From the NCBI GenBank assembly GCA_964630265.1, contig CAZVRW010000021.1, positions 1 to 52,339 of the forward strand: 52,339 nt of DNA, written 5' to 3'. The notes beneath the pieces are model-generated. The model saw only the letters and a program-made list of their open reading frames with translations. It searched no databases and was not told the DNA's origin. The position numbers were made by a program, and so were the translations under genes. Shown in pieces: positions 8,500 through 16,569 of the stretch (within the stretch, counting starts at the first letter, position 1; every line of letters starts with the position of its first letter). This DNA is from CAZBWP01 sp964630265. Its GTDB lineage: Bacteria > Pseudomonadota > Alphaproteobacteria > Rhodospirillales > Defluviicoccaceae.

Positions 8500-9722
8500 G
8501 GCGCTGCGGCCCTGTCGGCGGGCGGCAGGGTGACGGTCACCGTCGTGCCGGCGCCGGGTGTGCTGTCGAGAATGAGGCGGCCGCCGTGCCGCTCGGTCAG
8601 CAGCCGCGTGATCGCCAAGCCCAGCCCGACCCCGGTCCGTCCGTCGCCGGTGCATTCGTCCCGCGCCGGGCCCCTGACGAAGGGTTCGAGCACGTGCTCC
8701 CGGTCGGCCGCGGCGATGCCGATGCCGGTGTCGGCAATGGTGACGATGGCGCCGCCGTCCGCCGCCGCGGCGACGTTCACCGCGACCCGTCCGCCCGCTG
8801 GCGTGAACTTGACGGCGTTGTCGAGCAGGTTGACGAACACCCGTTGCAGCCGCCGTCGGTCGCCGGCGATGGCGGGCAACTCCGCCGCGCCCTCGAGGGT
8901 GATCGCCAGCGCCTCGGCGCCCGGCAGCGCCCGGACGATGCGGACCGCCTCCGTCACCGGGTCGAGCGGCGAGATCGCCTCGATGTCCAGCGTCAGCGCC
9001 CCGGCCTCGCCGCGGGCGATCTCCAGCAGGTCGTTGATCATGTCCAGGAGGTAGCGGCCGCTGTCGCGGATGTCGTCGATGAACGGCACCAGATCGGCGA
9101 GCTGTCCGCCGATCTCGGCCTCGTCGCGCAGGATCTCGGCGTTGCCGATGACGACGCCCAGCGGCGTCCTGAGGTCGTGGCTGATCAGCCGGAGGAACTG
9201 CGACTTGGCGGCCGTCGCCGCCTCGGCCTGGCGCTTCGCCGCGAGCAATGCCCGCTGGGCGAGCGCCAGCTCGTTGCGCGCCTGCATGACCCGTTGTTCC
9301 AGCGCCGCCCGCTCGGTGACGTCGTGCAGCAGCAGCACCACCTCGCCCGGTCGCGGACCCGGAAACAGCTTGACCGAGTGCACCCGCCCGGCGCCGCCGT
9401 CGTCGCCGCCCAACGCGATCGTCGGCAGCGTGTAGGACGGCCGGTCGCCGGCGCCGACCGCCGCCAGCACGTCCTCGTAGCCGATGAGGAACGGCAGGCC
9501 ATCGGCGGCCGGCTGGGGGGTGATGCCCTCGACCAATCGGCCGTGGCGCTCGACGATGCGCATCGCCGCATCCAGCCGGATCAGTCCGAACTCCCCCGCA
9601 TCGAACAGTCGCAGCGCCACGCCCGCCAATGTCGACTCGGCCAAGGCCGAGTCCGGCGACGCCCCGGCCGGCGCTCCGTCGCCATGGCGCGCGTCCGGTG
9701 TGCTGTCCGGGCCGGGCGTCAT
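8496..9722 (-). CDS. Soluble PAS-domain sensor histidine kinase
   Basis: This 408-residue kinase has no membrane segment. A PAS-like domain (about 30-140, ending LLHDVTERA) and a short coiled coil precede the HisKA domain. The phosphorylated His182 lies in ISHDLRTPLG. A complete HATPase domain follows, with N-box NLLDNAVKF, G1 DTGIGI and G2 GVGLGLAI. The gene overlaps the GTPase gene upstream (ATGA) and the regulator downstream (GTGA), so all three are co-translated. It is the likely phosphodonor of the LuxO-type regulator. Its cytoplasmic location and coupling to a GTPase suggest that the input comes from inside the cell rather than from a periplasmic ligand. Confidence 0.93.
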   Translation of the reverse strand: MTPGPDSTPDARHGDGAPAGASPDSALAESTLAGVALRLFDAGEFGLIRLDAAMRIVERHGRLVEGITPQPAADGLPFLIGYEDVLAAVGAGDRPSYTLPTIALGGDDGGAGRVHSVKLFPGPRPGEVVLLLHDVTERAALEQRVMQARNELALAQRALLAAKRQAEAATAAKSQFLRLISHDLRTPLGVVIGNAEILRDEAEIGGQLADLVPFIDDIRDSGRYLLDMINDLLEIARGEAGALTLDIEAISPLDPVTEAVRIVRALPGAEALAITLEGAAELPAIAGDRRRLQRVFVNLLDNAVKFTPAGGRVAVNVAAAADGGAIVTIADTGIGIAAADREHVLEPFVRGPARDECTGDGRTGVGLGLAITRLLTERHGGRLILDSTPGAGTTVTVTLPPADRAAAP

Positions 9723-10297
9723 GCGCCGATGCGCAGCATCGCCGTGCCGAGCGCGCGAAACAGCTCCGGCACGGCTGCGCCCAGGAGGGCGCTGGTGGTG
9801 AGCACCGGCGCGCCGAACTCCCGCTCCACATCGGCGGCGGCCGGCGGGGCGACCCCGGCGGCGAGCAGGTCGCTCTTGTTCAGTGCGAACACCATCGGGC
9901 GGCCGGGGCGCAGGCTCTGAAAGAAGCGGCCGTGCCGCACCAGCGACTCGATGGCGTCGGCGCGGGTCACGTCGCCGACGATGATGGCGCCCGATGCGCC
10001 ATGCACATAGGTGGCCAACGTCGGGGGAGCGAGCGTCGGCGACGCGGCCTCGTGGCCTTCGATGTCCCAGATGACCTGACTGAGCCGCACCGACCCGCCC
10101 TCCACCCGACCCTCCGGCGATGCGTCCGCCCCGGGAGCGCCGTTCACGGGGATCATGTCCGTGTGGGTGTAGACATTGACGCCGATGGTCGCGTGATAAG
10201 TCGGCGAGAAGTCGCCGATGACGTAGCGGCGGACCAGCGAGGTCTTGCCGACGCCGAAATCGCCGAGCATGCAGATCTTGCGGGCGGCCGTGGACAT
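9719..10297 (-). CDS. Rab/Ras-like prokaryotic small GTPase
   Basis: This 192-residue protein is a single Ras-superfamily G domain. G1 is GDFGVGKT (12-19), the G2 threonine lies in ATIGVN, G3 is WDIEGHE (78-83), G4 is NKSD (140-143) and a TSAL motif serves as G5. The Ras catalytic Gln position after DxxG is His, as in translation-factor GTPases. A roughly 18-residue Gly-rich insertion (about 52-69) separates switch I from G3. There is no C-terminal prenylation signal. The start follows GAGGGG. It lies 7 bp after the OmpA-domain gene and overlaps the kinase gene, suggesting that it relays envelope state to the kinase. That role is inference. Confidence 0.92.
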   Translation of the reverse strand: MSTAARKICMLGDFGVGKTSLVRRYVIGDFSPTYHATIGVNVYTHTDMIPVNGAPGADASPEGRVEGGSVRLSQVIWDIEGHEAASPTLAPPTLATYVHGASGAIIVGDVTRADAIESLVRHGRFFQSLRPGRPMVFALNKSDLLAAGVAPPAAADVEREFGAPVLTTSALLGAAVPELFRALGTAMLRIGA

Positions 10298-10304
10298 GTG
10301 CCCC

Positions 10305-12125
10305 TCACTCGCCCGCGAAGACCGGCGCGAACTCGACGCGACGGTTGGCGCTCGCCGGACCGGCCACCGGCTGCAACGGTTCCTCGATTCCCCGTCCGAC
10401 CGGGATCAGCCGCTCCGTGGCGACGCCGCGCCCGACCAGCGCGTCGGCCACGACCTTGGCACGGTCTAAAGACAGGTCGATCTGTCTGCCTGGATCGCCG
10501 AGGCTGTCGGCATACCCCACCACCCGCAGGCGCAGGCTGGCCGGGGTCCGGGCCAGCAGTCCGGCCAGCGTGTCCAGGGCCATCCCCGCCGCCGGCGGAT
10601 CACGGAAGGCCGTGCCGTCGGCAAAGAAGATGGCGGTCCGTGCCGCCCGGTCGATGAGCGCGCGGCGCGGATCGTCCAGCGCCGCGGCGAGGCCGGCGAG
10701 GTGCTGCTCCAGGCCGGCGAGCCGATCCTGCAGGGGGCCGTCCCGCCTTGTCCGCTGCGCCGCCGCGTCCGTGTTCATCGCCGCCAGCCGGGTCTCGATG
10801 CCGGCGAGCGTTGCGCGGACATCGTCGATGTCGGCGGCCAGCGCCTGCACGACCGCGCGGGCCGCATCCGATGGCATGCCGATCCGCATGGCTACCGGCG
10901 TGGTCGGCAGCGCCGCGGCGATGGCCCGCGTCAGGTCCTCGCGGGTGGCGGCGTCCGGCGCCAGGCCCGTGAAGTGAAGCGTCCCCTCATCGGCCGCGTA
11001 GTCGACGCTGAGCGGCCAGCCGAGCAACCGCGGCTCGGCGGCGATCACCGCGGTCGCGGCGTCCTCGATGGCGGCGATGCGCCGGTCCTCGATCCAGGTC
11101 CAGACGACGAGGCCGATCACCGCGACGGCGGCCAGCCCGAGCACCGCCAGCGCCTTCGTCGGCGAGCGGCGGGGCGGGGCCGCCGCCCGCTCGGTCAGGG
11201 TGGCGAAGCGTCGGTGCAGATCCTGGCGCACGTCGGCCTCGGGCGCCGCCGCGCCGGCGCCGGCGGCATCCCCGTTAAAGGCCGCGAGCGTCTTGCCCCA
11301 GCGTTCGAGGAAGTCGACGAACAGCCCTTCCAGGCTGGTCTCGAAGCCGGCGGGCGGCGTGCCCCGTGCCTTCACCGCGAGAATGATCGTCGAAGACGCG
11401 CGCAGGAACAGCTCGGCGTCGCCGACGGCGAGCGTGCGCAGTTCCCCGGGCGCGTCGCTGCCGAAGGCGTCGCGGGTGAACGCCATGATCGCCGTCAGCA
11501 GGCCGCCCAGCCGCTGGCCGTCGGCGTCGTCCTCGGCGTCCTCGGTGACGCGATCGATCAGCAGCCCGGTCGGCCGATGGATCAGCAACAGCGATTCGAT
11601 CCGGAATGGCGGATGCCGGCGCAGCATCAGCTCCGCCTCGGAGACGCCGGTGGCGAGCGACTGCGCCTTGATCAGCCAGCGCTCGGGCGAGACCGTTCGA
11701 TCCAGCTGCCGGTTCAGCGTCTCCACCAGGTCGCGGAAGGCGTTGGAGACGGTGGCGGCGACCAGCCGCCCGGTCAGCGGATACAGGGCGTCAACCAGCA
11801 TGTCCTTGGAATTGCGGATCTCCTCGCGCAGGCTGGCGAGGACCAGCGGCGCCAGCGTGCCGGCCAGGCGCTGATGCTCGCGGACGCCGGCGTCGCGCAG
11901 CACGTCGACGATCACCCGGGTGACGCTATCCGTGAGCGCGGCATCGTCGCCGACGCGCTCGCCCAGGCGCCGCTGCGCCTTTTCGAGCTGGCGGATCAGC
12001 GCCAGTTCGTGGCCGAGCAGGAGGTGTCTCAGCCGGTCCTCAGGCGTACCCGGCTCAGGCGTACCCGGCTCAGGCGTATCTGGCGGTTCCATCGTGGTGC
12101 CGCACATCCGGGCGTCGGCCGCCAT
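10305..12125 (-). CDS. Inner-membrane protein with large cytoplasmic domain and periplasmic OmpA domain
   Basis: This 606-residue protein has a Pro-rich N-terminus and a cytoplasmic domain of about 320 residues with no family I recognise. One transmembrane helix follows (about 325-344), then a BON-like stretch, a coiled coil and a C-terminal OmpA peptidoglycan-binding domain (VVGYADSLGDPGRQIDLSLDRA..). The ATG at 12125 is chosen for its GGGGAG six bases upstream; an ATG at 12143 has no such signal. Threonine-proline repeats near residues 16-28 are encoded by an imperfect tandem repeat. Topology suggests a sensor or anchor that links the cell wall to the adjacent GTPase. Confidence 0.85.
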   Translation of the reverse strand: MAADARMCGTTMEPPDTPEPGTPEPGTPEDRLRHLLLGHELALIRQLEKAQRRLGERVGDDAALTDSVTRVIVDVLRDAGVREHQRLAGTLAPLVLASLREEIRNSKDMLVDALYPLTGRLVAATVSNAFRDLVETLNRQLDRTVSPERWLIKAQSLATGVSEAELMLRRHPPFRIESLLLIHRPTGLLIDRVTEDAEDDADGQRLGGLLTAIMAFTRDAFGSDAPGELRTLAVGDAELFLRASSTIILAVKARGTPPAGFETSLEGLFVDFLERWGKTLAAFNGDAAGAGAAAPEADVRQDLHRRFATLTERAAAPPRRSPTKALAVLGLAAVAVIGLVVWTWIEDRRIAAIEDAATAVIAAEPRLLGWPLSVDYAADEGTLHFTGLAPDAATREDLTRAIAAALPTTPVAMRIGMPSDAARAVVQALAADIDDVRATLAGIETRLAAMNTDAAAQRTRRDGPLQDRLAGLEQHLAGLAAALDDPRRALIDRAARTAIFFADGTAFRDPPAAGMALDTLAGLLARTPASLRLRVVGYADSLGDPGRQIDLSLDRAKVVADALVGRGVATERLIPVGRGIEEPLQPVAGPASANRRVEFAPVFAGE

Positions 12126-12155
12126 GGGTGGCTCCCCAATCATCCGGTCGCCGCC

Positions 12156-12402
12156 GTCGCCGCCCGGCTTGGCGCCGTCGCCGCCCGGCTTGGCGCCGTC
12201 GCCGCCCGGCTTGGCGCCGTCGNNNNNNNNNNNNNNNNNNNNNNNNNNNNNNNNNNNNNNNNNNNNNNNNNNNNNNNNNNNNNNNNNNNNNNNNNNNNNN
12301 NNNNNNNNNNNNNNNNNNNNNNCTTGGCGCCGTCGCCGCCCGGCTTGGCGCCGTCGCCGCCCGGCTTGGCGCCGTCGCCGCCCGGCTTGGCGCCGTCGGC
12401 GC
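12156..12402. repeat. 21-bp tandem repeat array containing an assembly gap
   Basis: Units of CTTGGCGCCGTCGCCGCCCGG (about three copies left and four right of the gap) fill the spacer between the coiled-coil gene and the OmpA-domain gene. The array begins immediately after the TGA of the coiled-coil gene at 12403. The true copy number is unknown because of the gap. The repeat is open in several frames but crosses no recognisable protein. Confidence 0.9.
12223..12322. other. Assembly gap (100 N)
   Basis: A run of exactly 100 N lies within the 21-bp repeat. It is a scaffolding placeholder, so distances across it are not reliable. Confidence 1.
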
Positions 12403-12741
12403 TCAGTGGTCGCCGCCGTGCTCGGACCGCGCTTCCAGCCGGGAGAGCCGATAGGCGACGGCGGCGACCGCCTGGCGCAGATCCTGCCACGGGGTCGCCT
12501 CCAGCGCCCCCAGCTTGCGGTGCAGATCCCGGGACAGCGCCTCGCAGCGTGCGGTCAACGCCGCGATCGCCGCTTCCTGGGCGGCACAGCGGGCCTCCAG
12601 ACGGGCTAGGCGCGCATCTTGTTGGCGCTGCGCCTCGCCGAACAGCAGGTCGCGGATCTCCTCCATCGCCCCGCCGCCGCCGGTGGGCTGGCCGGGCCGG
12701 GGTCCTTCGGTATCTGTCGGCTGGCGATCCGCCGTGGTCAT
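12403..12741 (-). CDS. Small coiled-coil protein, first gene of the GTPase/two-component operon
   Basis: This is a roughly 112-residue protein with a disordered Pro/Gly-rich N-terminus. A heptad-rich coiled coil follows from about residue 28 onward (EIRDLLFGEAQRQQDARLA, then EARCAAQEAAIAALTARC) and the tail is acidic. There is no membrane segment and no recognised family. The start is uncertain: ATGs at 12771, 12741 and 12666 are in frame and none has a clear ribosome-binding site. It is the first gene reading into the OmpA-domain gene and shares its control region with the divergent DUF4332 gene, so it is probably a structural or adaptor part of that system. Confidence 0.65.
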   Translation of the reverse strand: MTTADRQPTDTEGPRPGQPTGGGGAMEEIRDLLFGEAQRQQDARLARLEARCAAQEAAIAALTARCEALSRDLHRKLGALEATPWQDLRQAVAAVAYRLSRLEARSEHGGDH

Positions 12742-12880
12742 CGCGGTCCGTCGCGGTTGCGTACGCGTCATGCCCTTAGCCGATCAGTCTATCGGGTGTC
12801 GCCGGAGCGGTCCACGGCGTTCGCTCGGCGGTTGCGGCGGATCTGTGTCGCCGCTCTGTCGCCGCTGTGTCTCTGCTTTC

Positions 12881-12895
12881 GTCTCAGAATGAGAC
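12881..12895. promoter_or_regulatory. Perfect palindromic enhancer candidate in the divergent control region
   Basis: GTCTCAGAATGAGAC is a perfect 6-3-6 palindrome with an extra TGTCTC half-site at 12868-12873. It is centred about 153 bp upstream of the start predicted from the sigma-54 promoter at 13014-13030, and about 147 bp upstream of the minus-strand operon. The same core occurs at 7015-7027, so both are probably sites for the LuxO-type regulator encoded between them. Autoregulation of the operon is possible. Confidence 0.75.
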
Positions 12896-13013
12896 AGACG
12901 CCATCACCGCTTCGCCTTCGCCGCAGCTTTCGGGCACGTCGCGCCCGGCCGCCGTGCGCGAATATCATGCCATCTCAATGCGTTGAAGCGTTCTCCCCGG
13001 GGCGCGCCAGAAG

Positions 13014-13030
13014 CTGGCACGGCTCTTGCT
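13014..13030 (+). promoter_or_regulatory. Sigma-54 (RpoN) promoter for the DUF4332 gene
   Basis: CTGGCACGGCTCTTGCT matches the sigma-54 consensus, with GG (13016-13017) and GC (13028-13029) separated by 10 nt. The predicted start is near 13041, leaving a 61-nt leader with GGAG before the ATG at 13102. Confidence 0.9.
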
Positions 13031-13101
13031 GCGATCTTGAAGAAACAGTGCGTCGCATCCAGCGAAGCCGCGACGCGGGGGCAAGACCGGAGAACACCGC
13101 C

Positions 13102-13509
13102 ATGGCATACAAGATCCACGCCATCGAGGTCATCGATGACCGGGCCAAGGCAAAGCTGGAGCGGATCGGCATCCGCAACAGCGACGACCTGATGCGCCGC
13201 TGCGCCTCCCGCGCCGGCCGCGCTGTGGTCGCCGCGGAAACCGGCATCGCAGAGGCCGTCCTGTTGCGATGGGTTCACGTCGCCGATCTGATGCGTATCA
13301 GTGGCATCGGCGCCGAATACGCAGAACTGCTGGAGGCTGTCGGCGTCGAGACGATGAGTGAACTGCGAAGGCGCTGTGCGCCTCGTCTCGCCGAGCACAT
13401 GCGCGCCGTGAACAACGATCGCAAGCTGACCCGCGCCGTGCCCTCGCCCGAGAGGGTCGCCCGCTGGATCGATCAGGCGAAGACGCTGCCGACCCTCATT
13501 GCCGGCTGA
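13102..13509 (+). CDS. DUF4332 helix-hairpin-helix protein, sigma-54 controlled
   Basis: This 135-residue protein matches the DUF4332 type. The N-terminal half contains KLERIGIRNSDDLMRRC and the second half LMRISGIGAEYAELLEAVGV, both helix-hairpin-helix-like elements that in relatives mediate DNA or protein contacts. The ATG is preceded by GGAG. A near-perfect sigma-54 promoter lies 72-88 bp upstream and a palindromic enhancer candidate about 214 bp upstream. It is divergent from the GTPase/two-component operon and is most likely an output of that circuit. Its biochemical role is unknown. Confidence 0.88.
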   Translation: MAYKIHAIEVIDDRAKAKLERIGIRNSDDLMRRCASRAGRAVVAAETGIAEAVLLRWVHVADLMRISGIGAEYAELLEAVGVETMSELRRRCAPRLAEHMRAVNNDRKLTRAVPSPERVARWIDQAKTLPTLIAG

Positions 13510-13533
13510 GCCGCCCGCCGGCGTGGCAGCGCG

Positions 13534-14643
13534 TCAGGTCGCGGCGGCGCGCGCCGCCACCGCCTCGGCGATGGCGAGCGACGCGGTCAGCCCCGGGCTC
13601 TCGATGCCGAACAGATTGATCAGGCCGGGGGCGCCGTGCGTCTCCGGCCCCTGGATCATGAAGTCGTGCGCCGGCTCGCCCGGCGCCTGCAGCTTCGGCC
13701 GCACGCCGGCGTAATCGGGCGCCAGCGCGCCGTCGGGCAGGTCGGGCCAGAAGCGTCGGATCGCCGCGTAGAACTGCTCCGCCCGGGCCGGCTCGACGGC
13801 ATAGTCGATGTGCTCCATCCATTCCACGTCGGGGCCGAAGCGCGCCCGGCCGCCCATGTCCAGGAGGTAGTGGGTGCCGAGGCTGGCCTCGCCGGGCACG
13901 GGGTAGATCAGCCGGGTGAACGGCGGCTTGCCGGCGAGGGCGAAATAGCTGCCCTTGGCGTAGTACAGCGGCGGCACCGTGGCCGTCGCCACCCCGACGA
14001 TCGCGGCGGCGACGCGCTGTGCGCCGAGGCCGGCGGCATTGACCACGGTGCGCGCCGCCAGCGTCATCGGCTCGGCGCCGCCGATCGTCAGCACGATCCC
14101 GCCGTCCATGACTTGTCCGCCGGTCGCCGGGCTTTTGAGCGCCACCACCGCCCCGGCGGCCTCGGCGTCGCCCTGCAGGCTCAGCATGTAGGCGTGGCTG
14201 TCGAAAATCCCCGTGGACGGGGACCACAGCGCCGCGACGCAGGCCAGGTTCGGCTCCATCGCCCGCGCGTCGGCGGCGGAGATCCGCTGGATGTCATCCA
14301 CGTCGTTGCCGCGGGCCCGCAGCTCGACCTGGTCCAGGCGCGCCAATTCGCCCGTCGCGCTGGCCACCACCAGCTTGCCGCAGCGCCGGTGCGGGATGCC
14401 GCGCTCGGCCAGGTAGGCGTAGAGCAGGTCGCGGCCGCGCCGGCAGAGCCGCGCCTTCAGGCTGCCGTCGGGGTAGTAGATGCCGGCGTGGATCACCTCG
14501 GAATTGCGTGAGCTGGTTTCGGTGCCGATGGCGTCGGCGGCCTCCAGCACGAAGACCTCCCGCCCGGCGAGGGCCAGCGCCCGCGCCGTCGCCAGACCGA
14601 CAACGCCGGCGCCGACGACGATGCAGTCGACGGTCTCGGTCAT
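13534..14643 (-). CDS. FAD-dependent oxidoreductase, L-2-hydroxyglutarate oxidase-like
   Basis: This 369-residue member of the DAO superfamily has an N-terminal FAD Rossmann motif VGAGVVGLATARALA, then the ETSSRNSEVIHAGIYYP segment typical of LhgO/YgaF-type 2-hydroxyacid dehydrogenases. The C-terminal GIESPGLTASLAIAE closes the FAD site. Such enzymes oxidise L-2-hydroxyglutarate to 2-oxoglutarate and pass electrons to quinone. The exact substrate is inferred from resemblance only. It is convergent with the DUF4332 gene (24 bp apart) and divergent from the DUF3179 gene. Confidence 0.88.
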   Translation of the reverse strand: MTETVDCIVVGAGVVGLATARALALAGREVFVLEAADAIGTETSSRNSEVIHAGIYYPDGSLKARLCRRGRDLLYAYLAERGIPHRRCGKLVVASATGELARLDQVELRARGNDVDDIQRISAADARAMEPNLACVAALWSPSTGIFDSHAYMLSLQGDAEAAGAVVALKSPATGGQVMDGGIVLTIGGAEPMTLAARTVVNAAGLGAQRVAAAIVGVATATVPPLYYAKGSYFALAGKPPFTRLIYPVPGEASLGTHYLLDMGGRARFGPDVEWMEHIDYAVEPARAEQFYAAIRRFWPDLPDGALAPDYAGVRPKLQAPGEPAHDFMIQGPETHGAPGLINLFGIESPGLTASLAIAEAVAARAAAT

Positions 14644-14759
14644 GGCTGGCGGATGGGGAACAGAGGTGACGCCGGCATCACCCGAATGTGAATCACCGCG
14701 GCATTGCCGGCAACCGGTTTCGTCATCACCTGCGCCTCGTTACGGAACGGGAGGCTCAG

Positions 14760-15764
14760 ATGACACTGCACCGCTTGGCCCTGGTTCTGCTCGGCGTGTT
14801 GGCGTGCACGGGGGCCGCCTTCGCCGCCGAGGAGCCGTCGCCGGTCTGGCTGAAGGAGTGGCCGAACACCGACTTCTCCAAGGCCGCCGTCGACTTTCGC
14901 GAGATCCTTTCCGGCGGCCCGCCCAAGGACGGCATCCCCTCCATCGATGCGCCCCGTTTCGTTGCCGTCGCCGACGCGCGCGATCTGGTGGCGACCGAGC
15001 CGGTGATCGGCCTCGTCATGGGCGGCGAGGCGCGCGCCTATCCCTTGCGCATCCTCACCTGGCACGAGATCGTCAACGACGTGGTCGCCGGCGTGCCGGT
15101 GGCCGTCACCTACTGTCCCTTGTGCAACGCCGCCATCGTCTTCGACCGCAGGATCGACGGCCGCGTGCTGGAGTTCGGCACCACCGGCAAGCTGCGGCGC
15201 TCCGACCTGGTGATGTACGACCGCCAGACCGAGAGTTGGTGGCAGCAGTTTTCCGGCGAGGCCATCGTCGGCGACCTGACCGGCGCCAGCTTGACCATGC
15301 TGCCCGCCCGCCTGGAATCCTGGGCCAACTTCAAGGCCCGCGCGCCAGAGGGGCGGGTGCTCATCCCCAACGATCCGCACTTCCGCAACTATGGCGCCAA
15401 CCCCTACGCCGGCTACGACGACCCCGACGGCGTGCCGTTCCTCTATCGCGGGCCGCTGCCGGGCGACGTGCCGGCGATGATGCGCGTCGTTGTCGTCGAC
15501 GGCGAGGCGTGGACGCTGCCGCTCGTGCAACGCGAGGGCACCATCAGCCGGGGCGATCTCACCATCCGCTGGACGCCGGGGCAGAATTCGGCGCTGGACG
15601 CCCGCGAGATCGCGCGCGGCCGCGACGTCGGCAACGTCGTCGTCCAGCGCGGCGCGGGTGCTGCCGCCGAGGACGTCGTCCACGACATCACCTTCGCCTT
15701 CGTCTTCCACGCCTTCCACCCGGGCGCCCCAATCCACACGGCGGAGACGGCCGGCGCACGGTGA
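14760..15764 (+). CDS. Secreted DUF3179 domain protein
   Basis: This 334-residue protein has a clear signal peptide (hydrophobic LALVLLGVLACTGAAFA, cleavage near AFA-AE). The DUF3179 signature is visible in ARAYPLRILTWHEIVNDVV and VTYCPLCNAAIVFDR, with the CPLC pair and a later WWQQFSGEA block. The ATG follows GGGAGG. Members are exported proteins of unknown function whose conserved Cys pair may bind metal or form a disulfide. It stands alone, with no obvious operon partner. Confidence 0.9.
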   Translation: MTLHRLALVLLGVLACTGAAFAAEEPSPVWLKEWPNTDFSKAAVDFREILSGGPPKDGIPSIDAPRFVAVADARDLVATEPVIGLVMGGEARAYPLRILTWHEIVNDVVAGVPVAVTYCPLCNAAIVFDRRIDGRVLEFGTTGKLRRSDLVMYDRQTESWWQQFSGEAIVGDLTGASLTMLPARLESWANFKARAPEGRVLIPNDPHFRNYGANPYAGYDDPDGVPFLYRGPLPGDVPAMMRVVVVDGEAWTLPLVQREGTISRGDLTIRWTPGQNSALDAREIARGRDVGNVVVQRGAGAAAEDVVHDITFAFVFHAFHPGAPIHTAETAGAR

Positions 15765-15913
15765 ATGCCGTGCCGTCTTCTTGTAAACTTTAGATGCGCT
15801 CTCGCAATTTACCGCTCGTGTTCAGGTATTTGCTACTGAAGGCCACCGATCGGCGCTCAAAATCCTGCGATGCGCGGATCAGCTTTGATCTTTGACATGG
15901 TGTAGAGCAACCT

Positions 15914-16237
15914 TCAAACGTCGATCCGACTCTGCTCGCCACCCTTTCCCCCCTCAGGTTTGGTCGGCAGGGCGGCGATGGCATCTCCTGCCCGTTCCTG
16001 CGCAACAGCCAGGTCGAACTGGTTTTGCAGGTTCGTCCAGAATTGGGCGCTCGTGCCGAACCAATGCGCCAGCCGCAAGGCGGTATCGGCGCTCACATCC
16101 CGCTTGCCGTTGATGATCTGGCTGATGCGGTTTGGCGGCACCTGGATCTGGCGGGCCAACTCCGTCGGTGACACTCCCAGCTCACCCAGTTCCTCGCTCA
16201 GAATCTCACCCGGATGTACCGGCCTTCGCTTCATCAT
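15914..16237 (-). CDS. higA: HigA-family antitoxin
   Basis: This 107-residue protein has an N-terminal MMKRRPVHPGEILSEEL and a Cro/C1-type helix-turn-helix (ELARQIQVPPNRISQIINGK), the standard HigA/VapI signature. The start is placed at the ATGATG at 16237 because AAGGAGG sits eight bases upstream. It follows the toxin gene by about 28 bp in the usual higB-higA order. It neutralises HigB and represses the operon by binding the upstream operator. The region is less GC-rich than its neighbours, consistent with mobile acquisition. Confidence 0.94.
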   Translation of the reverse strand: MMKRRPVHPGEILSEELGELGVSPTELARQIQVPPNRISQIINGKRDVSADTALRLAHWFGTSAQFWTNLQNQFDLAVAQERAGDAIAALPTKPEGGKGGEQSRIDV

Positions 16238-16265
16238 GGCGGCATCCTCCTTCATTGGTCATCGG

Positions 16266-16550
16266 TCAATGGTAGTCCGTGATTTCAACGTTTTTGGGAC
16301 CGGGGGACCCGTCCGGCCACTGGAAACAGATGCGCCATTGCTGGTTGATGCGAACGCTGTACTGCCCCGCTCGGTCTCCCTTGAGTGCTTCGAGGCGGTT
16401 CGAGCGCAGGGCGCGCAAGTCCAGCAGGGTGGTTGCCGCATCCAGGATCGCAAGGCGTCTTTCGGCCTGACTCGCAAAGCCCTGAAACGCCGGAACATGT
16501 TCCCCATTGTAAAAGCTTTGGGTATCCCGGTCTCGAAAACTTCTGATCAT
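16266..16550 (-). CDS. higB: HigB-family ribosome-dependent mRNA interferase toxin
   Basis: This 94-residue RelE-superfamily toxin begins MIRSFRDRDTQSFYNG and has the HigB blocks LDLRALRSNRLEALKGDRAG and QYSVRINQQWRICFQW. Members cleave mRNA on the ribosome. It is upstream of and co-transcribed with higA. No convincing ribosome-binding site precedes the ATG, and the promoter/operator palindrome lies about 20 bp upstream, so the mRNA may be nearly leaderless. This would limit toxin synthesis relative to the antitoxin, which has a strong site. Confidence 0.94.
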   Translation of the reverse strand: MIRSFRDRDTQSFYNGEHVPAFQGFASQAERRLAILDAATTLLDLRALRSNRLEALKGDRAGQYSVRINQQWRICFQWPDGSPGPKNVEITDYH

Positions 16551-16569
16551 CCGGAACTAGGCTATCACA

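Noticed and set aside
8488..8505. Third sigma-54-like sequence (TTGGCACGTTCACGGC, plus strand)
   Set aside because: GG-N10-GC spacing is met but the TTGC half is missing and it lies inside the kinase-regulator junction pointing the wrong way.
12140..12490. Frames running through the 21-bp repeat and the N gap
   Set aside because: They translate to simple repeats and cross a gap of unknown size; no protein evidence.
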